Below, in pieces: positions 55,190-64,000 of a DNA stretch of 64,000 bases (the first letter of the stretch is position 1; every line of letters starts with the position of its first letter). The DNA is from Ctenosaura bakeri (Eukaryota; Chordata; Lepidosauria; Squamata; Iguanidae). The stretch spans positions 248,001-312,000 of the forward strand of contig CAOLHI010001238.1 in NCBI GenBank assembly GCA_948474755.1. The letters are read 5' to 3'. The translations under genes were made by a program, and so were the position numbers. Under the pieces are notes generated by a model. It was given only the letters and a program-made list of their open reading frames with translations, was not told the DNA's origin and ran no database searches.

Positions 55190-55620
55190 TAGAAGTTTGC
55201 ACATGTATATTGCTTATAAGACATCTCACTCAATTTTTGAGAAAATAAAATTGCCAAATTTATTTTAACAGGACTTTAAAAGTGAAATCAATGAAATTGC
55301 AGCACACAGTAGTGCTTTATGTAGAGTTTGAATCAATAAAACTATATTACACATGGCAATGTGAGTCGAAGGTAACTGCAGCAGTACAACATTTAGAAGT
55401 ACTTTATAAGATGTCTATTGCATTGAATTCTAAAAAGGGCTTGTCATGTTCTTTGTGTATGTGCATACAATATTAAAATAGTATTTTTAATCCAGAAATT
55501 GTTAAACTGAATATTATGAGATTATTACAGGTTCAGCTAAATTGGCATTTAAAATTTGACCACTTTAGAGATTTATTTCATATTCTGAAACTGTCCTGGA
55601 ATTTCATAGCAATAATATAT
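55190..55620. other. Candidate conserved non-coding element
   Basis: Repeat-free AT-rich block with no decayed element visible and texture like vertebrate conserved DNA (for instance 55355-55450). Untested. Confidence 0.25.
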
Positions 55621-56046
55621 ATAATTTCTATAGCAGTTATAAACCAAGCATTATACAAAAGTTGAGAAAGAGACAAATCCTGCCTAGATAGTGATATCTA
55701 ATATAGGAAGAAAATAAAGAAGAGAGAGGAAGAAAAAGCTGAAGAATAACAGTTCTTCATTTGGGATGGGAAGATTTAAAAGATGGGCTTGCAGGTGCTC
55801 TTTAAAGATAGAGAAGTGAACATGTCAGAGGGAGGGATATTTCACAGATAAAGAGAAGAAAGGGGCAGAACCAAAATACAGAATAGTTTACACAATAGAG
55901 CAAATGCTCATACCTTCCTTTCCTTGCACAGGGGCTTCTGATTTGGGCATGTCATCTTAGAACATCATTAATGGAGAGATAGAACATACACACAAAGTGA
56001 AGTGAAGGGAGAGGGGAGAGGTTGTCCCAAAGTCCGTCACTTTATA
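55621..56046. other. Non-coding, purine-rich in part
   Basis: 55690-55745 is strongly A/G-rich. Nothing else is recognised. Confidence 0.4.
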
Positions 56047-56120
56047 CCAGGAGTGGACAAACTGTGGCTCGTGGGTTGCATGAAGCCCATGGATCCTATT
56101 TTGTGGCCTCCACTATTCCC
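56047..56120 (+). mobile_element. hAT-type element left end
   Basis: CAGGAGTGGACAAACTGTGG, CTCGTGGGTTGCATGAAGCC, CATGGATCC is the usual start of lizard hAT MITEs. The right end is not found; GCAGCCCACAAAGG near 56377 may be a remnant. Confidence 0.5.
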
Positions 56121-56649
56121 TCAAAGTCCTCAAAGCCCTTTGTTTTAAAAAAGCATGATTTTCAAGCTCTTTTTGCCCCCAAACCATGCAGAAATTTACC
56201 CAAACATATGAAAGTACCCAAACTAGCACTGCAAAAACCTATACTATTCCCAGATACTTCCCTCGGCATTTTCTCTCAAAATGGTGACGGAAAATGACAT
56301 GATTTCACTTTCTTTTGCCTCTAAGAGAGAGACTATAGAGGAAAATGGAAGTATTTGGGCTAGCTCAAGGCAGTGCAGCCCACAAAGGTGGTCAGCGGAT
56401 AGAAAATTGTTCTCTAGTCTCCATGTAGTTGCCTGAACTTCTTAATGCAGGAGAGCCTGTGCATCTGCTTTTGATTTTCAAGTTATGTCTACTGTACAGT
56501 TTCAGCTTCAATGTCAAGCATGCAGGAGTCCCTTTCTCCTTCTTTCCTGGCCGGAATGAGATGCTATTGTGAAGAAAGCATATGTAATGTGTACATATAA
56601 CTACATCTGATTGGATCTAGGAAGGGTATTCATTGGTCTGAATTGGTTA
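56121..56649. other. Non-coding
   Basis: Possibly the interior of the hAT element above. Nothing definite. Confidence 0.35.
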
Positions 56650-57100
56650 AAGCAAATGGGCTGAAGAAAATCTGCAAGCTGCTCTAATTTAGACTTCCTC
56701 TGGACTTAATTAGGCAACTTTAGATTTGCTTTGTCTTTCCTTTGATATTTAGCCAAGAATTTTCTCATAAACCTATTTCTGTTCTAGGCTTTGAGAAATA
56801 ACACACCGTAGGCGCATAGTAGGCTTGTGAATGCAATCAGACTTATTATCTAAGTTGATCATTATTTTGTACAGAGTTGATTGCTATTTATGAACTTTAA
56901 TAGAGGTCATTATTATATTACATGCATTTGGAATATGATTATGCTGCTTTAAATTAAGACTTGCAGTTAACAAGAATAAAGTATTTCTGATTTTATTTTA
57001 ATAAAGTGCAAATGAAAGCTTTTCCATAAATTGTATGAAGTGTGCTATAAAACTGTGGGCTTAAAAAAAGCTGAGGATATATAGGTGGAAGAATTATACA
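56650..57100. other. Candidate conserved non-coding element
   Basis: Long repeat-free block with several TAAT/ATTA words (GACTTAATTAGGCAAC, AGTTGATCATTATTTTG) and no decayed element. It is one of the best-looking candidate enhancer blocks by texture, untested. Confidence 0.28.
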
Positions 57101-58569
57101 AACATATACATTTAGTCTTTCATTGTAAAACCATTCATTCAGGGTCCTCTCAATGAAATTACTGGCTTTGATTGGGAAAAGATGTATATGAAAGCTCTAG
57201 TTTAGTGGGGGGGGATCCTTGGTGTCCTAGACCAGTATTACTCAAAGTGATGGTGCAAGGATTGGCTGTTGGTCTGCTGCAAGTTTCTGGGAGAGAAAGA
57301 AACAGTTATAGTCAACGGGCCAAAATATGCCACTGAGGCACATGGAATATTGGGGGGAAAACACTACTAGTCCCTCACATCAGAAAGCATAAAAAATACT
57401 GCTATACAGACCATTAGTTAGATTACAGAATTGGAGTTTCCAATTATATTGTCCACAATTTTGTAGCAGGTGGTTAGAAAAATACAGTCAACTGATTTGG
57501 ATTTGGATCTTTACTTATCTTGACCTATGCAACAAAGCCAGAAGAGGCTAAATTCTTTTCTTCTTTTTGTTTCCTTTTGTAAAGTAGTGTGCTGGCGTTA
57601 ATTTGTGTGATCATGGCCTCAGCTGAACATTTTTCAACTTCATTTTCTGAATTTATACCACCACATTTTATGACCACTACTGCTTCTTCTTTTTGGTGGG
57701 GTGGAAGGTTAGACTACTGAATGGGGAAAAAATCTGGCAGCCACGTCCAGTACTGGAATGAGAAATGTCTGCCCTCGTGCATTATTTTCATTATTGTAAG
57801 TAAGTTTCCCCCTGCTCCCCTCCTGTATTATTATTGATTGTAGATTACTGTAAGCTTTTTTAAACATAACTTTAAAAAGAAAAAGGGAAAGAGAAAGGCA
57901 TCTGGATTTCTGCCAGAATGGCTTTCATCCTAGGCCTGGCAGTGAGAATTTACTTTTGGCCTTGGTCAACAATATGCATACAGTAACCGAGAGGAAATTA
58001 TTATCTAATGTTTCTACAAGCTACACTTGAAACCCCTGATCATTCATGACTGGGTATTGATGAAATGCCCAGCACCTTCTGAGTTGGTCTCCAAACTACA
58101 CATGAATGGTTCTATTCATTCTTGTCAGGTGGTCTGAAAAGACTGATGAATCATTGCTTATGATCTCATCTCAGGAGGATTCCTCTATTGTTTGGGTTCC
58201 AAGTCTGTCTGCCCTGTCTCGGATAGATATTAGGCTCCTAGAAGATTTGATGTGTCATTAAGAGTCTGATAACATCAGCTCAATTTACTTATAACAAAAA
58301 AATCTGACCAAAGTCCGTGTGGTCTCAGTGCCTAGAAAATGGATGCAGGACAACCTTGTGATGATAAACTATATTCTACTTTTATACGAATTATTTAGTT
58401 GGGAATTGTTCACTATTATGAACTATTCTTCAGCATACACAGTGGCACTAGGTGTCACTAATGGTTATCTGCAGTCCCATAATTATTTGATTATTTGTTG
58501 GATTTAAAATTAGAGAGTAGTTACATTTAACTGCAGTCAAAGTTGATGCGTTAATTGAGACGTAGGTTT
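57101..58569. other. Non-coding; possible hAT terminus at 57229
   Basis: GACCAGTATTACTCAAAGTG with ATGGTGCAAGG looks like a hAT-Charlie terminus (CAGTGTTTCTCAAAGTGGTGG type), but a partner end is unclear. No genes. Confidence 0.3.
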
Positions 58570-58990
58570 TTCTTTTTTATTAAACCTTATTTTTATTAGT
58601 GAAAATCCAGAGATATTTCAAAGTAACAATCATATATTAAGTATTATTGTGAGCACAAAATACAAACAAATATCAGAAAAACATAATTTACATTTCCTGG
58701 CATCTTCTTTCTTATATCACCATGTATTCTATGTTCTTGGGATCTATGATCCTTGATCTGCATACCTCTTCTTGCTGTTCAATTTCTTTCGCTAATTTGA
58801 TTTCCAAACTATAAATAAAATATTGTATTGAATCTGAATAAATTTAATTCCCTCACACCCTCAAAGGAGAGGGAGATGGTATTTGTCTCTTTGTATTTAC
58901 ACTTCCCTATGATACCTCTACTCAGTTCATTCTGTACTTAACCTAACTATTCCTCCTTTTTATCCTACTCCTTTGGATATATTCAGGCAT
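58570..58990 (-). mobile_element. Probable L1 3' UTR
   Basis: On the plus strand it starts with a T-rich tract TTTTATTAAACCTTATTTTT, i.e. AATAAA-like signal plus poly(A) on the minus strand, and continues as AT-rich low-coding sequence like the L1 3' end at 22100-22250. No ORF2 sequence is seen, so the copy is strongly 5' truncated. Confidence 0.4.
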
Positions 58991-59299
58991 CAAGGTAGCT
59001 TGATATCTTAGAAAGTGAAGACCAAAAGAGCAATTGGACTCCTTTATCTGAGACGGTAGGTTTTTCACAAGAGGCTTTTATAACAGAATGGAACCATTTT
59101 TACTTTTCCCCATGTAGTCCATGATAATGTTAGTTTCTTAGTGCCCTGTGGATAGGGAGTGATGAACACCAATTATGGTGCAACACTTAACTCATCCCTG
59201 AGGAAGAGATAAGTCGCAGGAGATGGCAACACCAAGAAATGAACTCTTCCACAGACAGTGTGCACTTCCAGCTGAGGCTCAAAAGCAGAAGTAACTGCA
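58991..59299. other. Non-coding, nothing recognised
   Basis: No repeats or genes recognised. Confidence 0.4.
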
Positions 59300-59640
59300 A
59301 CAAGAAGGGGTGGGGCTGGATGGAAAAGGAGGAGCATGGGGAGGTTTAAAGCAGGAGATGAAAGTAGAGAGGACGAGAAAGGTGAAGAGGAAGTTAAAGA
59401 TAGGGACAGAGAGGGGGATGGAGCAGGGAAAAGGACAGAGATGGAAAAAGTGGTGGGGACAGGAAAAATGGAGACAACAAAAAAGATGCAAGATGACAGG
59501 AAGGGGGCGGAAAGAAGAATACAGGCTGCTAGAGGGAATGGGCATGGGAAAAGGGAGAAGCTAGACAAAGAGAGAGTGAGTTGGAATAGGAGACCAGAAA
59601 GGGGAAATTCTTGAAGGGAGGAGAACAAAAGGAGATGCTG
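59300..59640. repeat. Long purine-rich, strand-asymmetric tract
   Basis: For about 340 bases the plus strand is overwhelmingly A/G, in irregular GGA/GAA/AAG mixtures without a fixed period. The minus strand therefore has a 151-codon frame (59173-59628) rich in Ser, Leu, Pro and Phe, which I read as a composition effect. The tract could form triplex DNA or be a very old tandem array. Confidence 0.75.
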
Positions 59641-61061
59641 GGGAGGACAATCTTGAGCCTATACCCAGCTCACTCAGTGTGAAGGCTGGGAGCTCAGAGA
59701 AATGTCTTGTTGGAGGAGCTAAGAGAGGAGAAAAGGAGAAGGAAGACAGTAGAGTTGGTGGGGGAGAAGCTCCCTGGAGAGAGGCTGTCCCTCCTCAGCA
59801 ACCCACACAGTTGAACCTAGCCCATAAATCTGATTTCTGATTTCTCAGTATGCCTCAGTTCTGTATCTTACAAGTTCTGGTTTAAACAACTTACAAGATC
59901 AGGCTTAAACAACTCACTTTTAGCTCATTATGGGTTCTGATGACAGCGTACAAATCTAGAATGTCCTCAAACTTTTAACTCTCTTTTCTGTTGCTTGACC
60001 AAGTGCAATGGGGGATAAAATAATCTCAAGGCTGAATATGTTATCATAGAAACAAGACAGCGAACCATATTTATGCCTTGAGACTTTCAAGAAGAAAGGG
60101 CATTCTCTTACCAATGACACCACCTTTCACATTTTAGGCTCGTATGCTCAATACCTAGATTATGTATTACATGGTATGTCTGATGGTCTCAATTTGCCTG
60201 GTGTTTAGCAATTAAACGAACCTTGAAACACATTTGTTCTTTTTCCTCTTGAATTCAAAGAAAAGTTTAGTAATTGAAATCTGGCATTTTCAACTTGAAG
60301 CTATCTTGGGCAGTATACTAAACTACACAGCACTGATTGCTGTGTCATCATTCTTGGATTCCTATCCATTTCCTTCTGTCTACTTGCTGTATGTACTGAT
60401 TCACCAACTTGGTGACTTTCACATCAGTCTACTGCACTGCGTAAGAATTCACCCATTCAGGCAGTTGGCAAGAAGATAGGCTACTTCTGATGGAGTCTGT
60501 GTGTCACTTCAAGATGGATTTAGAGTATGAGTCTATACATTACTTGGATCCTTCATGGAATCCCACTTGTTGTCAAGTAGTGCTGTGATAGATTGTACTA
60601 TGGATAGTTACACATTGATAAATCTGTGGACATTAATTGACACCAGGTTGCAGTAAGTCTGTTCTGTGGCAAAGGGAAAGAGATATTTGATGACAGAGGT
60701 AAAATGCTCATTTCATTGTTAAATAAATAGTACTTGTAAATTGCCCTATTATTGTCATCTGTGCCAGGTATGTGAGAACAAAAGGCTTATATATAATGTG
60801 AACCAGTGTGTGTGAATGTTTAGGAGTGAATGGCAGATTTTGTCCTCACTGAATGTGTCCCCATTATATTTTATTCCCTGTCCTCTGAAAATCATTATTA
60901 AAGGATAGTCAGGGACACTGTAAGGCTGGAGATGAAATCTCTGCCCATTGATTCCTGCACTTGAGAATCAAGCTTGCTGCTCTCTACATCCACCTTTTGT
61001 TGTGTAGTTTCTCTCTCTGTCTCTCCCTCTTTCTTTCTCTGACACATACACACACACACAC
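59641..61061. other. Non-coding, nothing recognised
   Basis: Another shorter purine-rich stretch at 59695-59775; pyrimidine-rich and (CA)n sequence at 61008-61062. No genes. Confidence 0.4.
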
Positions 61062-61481
61062 AGAGGCCCTTTCTGCAGCTTACCTTCTTGCTGCAGTGTC
61101 TGCGATCCCAGCAGTGGCTCTGCTGGGAAGGGAGTGCAACAGCAGCACTACCCTCTGCATGGGACCGGGTCCCTGTGCAAGGGAGCACAATGGACATGCC
61201 ACTTCTTTCCACAGCACAGCTGGGTACTTTCCCAGTCTGTGCTGGAGGAGCAAGCACCACCATGGCACTTCTGGGGCTTCCCCAGGACTGGTGAGTGCAG
61301 GATGGTGGTGCAATCACTTGCTATTGACAGGGAAAACCCATCAATGATTTAACCCATGATTGCGCTGCCTGGGGATGGGAGAAGAGTGGGACTGCGATGA
61401 CGTTATGCAGAAGCCTTGTCACAGTCCCATCCTTCTCCCGTCCCCATGGCGGAATGGGAGGATGCTGCAGAAAGGGACAGA
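61062..61481. mobile_element. hAT-like MITE (about 420 bp)
   Basis: The left end AGAGGCCCTTTCTGCAGCTT and, in reverse complement, the right end TCTGTCCCTTTCTGCAGCAT are inverted copies with GGCCCTTTCTGCAGC-type termini. CTTACC follows the left end, as in the elements at 34927 and 48618. The interior is GC-rich. Overlapping frames on both strands (up to 139 codons) show no transposase motif. Confidence 0.7.
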
Positions 61482-63483
61482 GAGAGAACTAGCCAGCAGG
61501 AAAAGAACTGAAGGAAAGGGTTGGGGTTTTTTCCAACAGTAGGAACAAATGAATTCAAAAGAGAGAGAGCAATAAAGGGCAAAACTTGAAACTATGTCAT
61601 CCCACCCCACCTCATTTTAGAACTCTTCATTAAATGGAAAACACCTCTTGTTAATATAAAATGATATAGCAAGCTGAGGGGGAAAAGCAAGTTCCTGTGT
61701 CTGTTATTTGGCTCATATCCTTTTCCGAAGCATAGGTTGGAAAACCTCCTGTGAAACTTGAATAAGGATTCAAAGGCATACCTGTCAGTCACTCAGCATC
61801 ACTCTCTCCTTCTGGCCATTGGATATAGAAAAGAAGCTATGTTTTGCTGTCATGCTTAGTGTTTCTTAAACTGAAGCTCATCTGATTCAAGGTTCAGGTG
61901 GATTACTTGGGGCGGAAGGGGGCTGCTTCATCTTGAGAAGTAACCTAACTAGTCTGAAGATACCTATATCTGCTCAGACATTAGTTATATCCAGTTCACA
62001 TCTAGAATATATAGCAGTAAAGAGAACTGGCTATCTTTTGCTATAGTAACAGGAAAAGACTTTTGCAATCCCACAAGTCAAGCAACCTGACAAGCTCCAC
62101 AAGAAACCTCTAATGGCTTATCTGATGGCTAAAGCCTCCACAATAGCATAGCTCAGATCACTCCTTAAGACTGTCATAACATCCTCTGACCTTTCACAAA
62201 ATCTACTACTTGTAGTTAATTGCGAAAACTAAGCAGAGGAAAATACCCAATGAATTGCTCAGAAGTCTTAAAAAATAGGACCTAATAAACACACTGTCAT
62301 TAAACAATCCACTTTAGAATTGCCTGTCTATAAGAAGTAGGTATTTTCATACACATGTCAAAATGCACGTGCAAATTTCTCTTTTTCTTGAGTAGTGAAT
62401 ACCTGAGATCTCAACATTTCCCCTGGCCACTCTAAAAGAAATGAAACTTGAAATGCATGAGAAAGAAAACAACTAATAGATTTTAGAAAGAGAAAAAGCA
62501 ACAGCTCATCAACATTTAAAAGGATTTTCATATTTTGCTTTCTTTGGGGTTGTGGAAAGATGTTGCTTCCCACAAGGAACGCTCTTTCCATATTAATAAA
62601 GTTACTTTTTTGAGGACCCAAGGTTATGGAACAAATAGGACCATTTCAGAGTCTGTGTTTCCTCCCATAACACAAGTCTGTTTAAAATGGTGAAAAGGTA
62701 TGCTTTCTGAGGAAATGAGAGTGAGCCCAAAACATGCTTTAATTTGTTTTTATTCCAAATATAATTAAATGAACATTTGAAGCCGTATGTATAATTTTTC
62801 TGTGCAGAGCTTCCACTATTTATTAAAAAAAAAAGGGAGCCATTTCATAAGATTTTTGTAATGAGCACATGCTAACAATGCAGTCACTATTTTATTGAAA
62901 CTTGATCAATGTTCTTGGATAATTTGGGATGTAACAATATTTTTTGGGATGGAAAAGAGCAAAAGCACACCATCAGTCTATGAATGGAAGAAATGAAAAA
63001 TGGTTACTGTGGTAGCTCAGACAGGACATGGAAAAACTGTTCCCAAATATTCTTGACTCCGTCTTTCACAAATTATAGAAATACACACATACATGCAAAG
63101 TACTTACATGCTATGAGTAATATGGGGCATGCCAAAAAATGAAAGAAACTGGAACAGAAATACAGCAGGAGAAGTTAATAAAATAAATGGGGAAGGTGGG
63201 GGTGGAGAGACAAGCTTGCAAAGAAAGTAGGGCATGGGGGTCCCAACTGTACCTTTTTAATGAAGTCTCATCCATTTGATGGCTCCTGGCCCCATTCTTC
63301 AACACTTCCACAAAAATGTCACATTCTTTAGGGGGAGAAAGTGTGGAATGTGCCTTAACCACATCAAGTACACCATTTTACAGTTCAAGTTCAATTAATT
63401 AAGCCTCTATTCTTCATGCATGACTGGCCATCTCTCACTTACACACTCGTGGCGTAGCTCGAAGGGGGCAAGTCAGGAAGCCA

Positions 63484-63484
<1 letters not shown>
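61482..63484. other. Non-coding; 62640-62960 is a weak candidate conserved block
   Basis: No repeats or genes recognised. Confidence 0.35.
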
Positions 63485-63526
<42 letters not shown>

Positions 63527-63559
63527 CACATGCATGTATGCACACACACACACACATAT
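63485..63559. repeat. (TA)20 and (CA)n microsatellites
   Basis: About 20 TA units at 63485-63523, then TTTTCACATGCATGTATG, then CA units at 63540-63557. Confidence 0.95.
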
Positions 63560-64000
63560 ACAGTGATGATCACATTCTTGATACTTGCTTTTTATTTTTT
63601 TTAAACACATGCAACATTTTTGTAATAGATGCTAAAACGCCTCCAAAGAGGTCATATATGATATGGGTTTGCAGTTGAGGAACAATGTTTTACTATGTCC
63701 CAATAAGCTCTGTGTTTGAGGGGTAGGATGAGGAATGAATGGCTTTAATTAAAACAAAGGGCAACCTCCTTTATGCATGAAGAAATATTAGATTCAATAC
63801 ACTGGGGCTAGGAGGGAGAAGGGAGGTAGAATAAAGAAAATGGGGATGGAAACTTTATGCAATGGTTGTGGGAAAGAAGGGGCTATATTAATAAGACAGG
63901 AGTGCATGTGTGAGAGGAATAAATAGGAAACTCATCCTTAAAATATTAACGTGCTGCCAACATTTGGTGGGAAAAGATTAAAAAATATCTTTATCTGTTG
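63560..64000. other. Non-coding, nothing recognised
   Basis: No repeats or genes recognised. Confidence 0.4.

Noticed and set aside
59173..59628. 151-codon minus-strand frame
   Set aside because: Ser/Leu/Pro/Phe low-complexity product of the purine-rich tract; no start context or homology.
60898..61347. 128- and 139-codon overlapping frames
   Set aside because: They span a (CA)n/(TC)n run and a palindromic MITE; no transposase motif.

Overview
The window reads as non-genic DNA from a squamate reptile, most likely an iguanian-grade lizard. The evidence is its repeats: tRNA-derived SINEs with a BovB-like tail (the Sauria SINE type), three 5S-rRNA-headed SINEs with a shared tail (the 5S-Sauria type described from Anolis), L1, L2 and CR1 LINEs, hAT-type and mariner-type DNA transposons, short non-autonomous Helitrons, and many long microsatellites. 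Species cannot be fixed from sequence alone. I found no convincing host protein-coding gene, tRNA gene, rRNA gene or CRISPR array. The stretch looks like a gene desert or a large intron.

Layout. 0-10 kb: a broken Helitron, (TG)n and (TTCC)n microsatellites, Sauria SINEs, one hAT MITE, and an unexplained 80-codon open frame on the minus strand at 3961-4203. 10-16 kb: two 5S-SINEs, CR1 and L2 tails, repeat-free AT-rich blocks that could be conserved elements, a fold-back element at 14.2-14.6 kb and a promoter-like GC-box/CCAAT/TATA cluster. 16.4-17.8 kb: a decayed L2 LINE on the minus strand. 18.2-22.8 kb: an old plus-strand L1 hit at least three times later, by a 403-bp solo LTR, a 396-bp solo LTR and an L1 copy with an inverted 5' part. 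23-34 kb: mostly unrecognised sequence with MITEs, a 563-bp hAT element with target-site duplication, (GATA)n and another 5S-SINE. 35.0-38.4 kb: a younger minus-strand L1 with its 5' UTR, ORF1, and an ORF2 carrying an in-frame internal deletion but no 3' end. 39-48 kb: ordinary non-coding DNA with clusters of MITE fragments. 48.1-53.4 kb is the richest part: a dead mariner, a GC-rich cluster of palindromes, three Helitrons with clean A|TC...CTAG|T-type ends (two of them abutting), a near-perfect 137-bp palindrome, and a palindromic MITE whose core also lies inside the Helitrons. 54-64 kb: a CR1 tail, an L1 3' end, a purine-rich tract, one more MITE and long microsatellites.

Nothing here looks like a new multi-gene system. 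The most unusual features are the Helitron/MITE chimera and its tandem arrangement, the stratified L1 with datable nested insertions, the perfect-looking hairpin beside a Helitron end, and a few coding-like or exon-like signals that need comparative or RNA data. All family assignments were made by eye from motifs, ends and mutual similarity inside the window.
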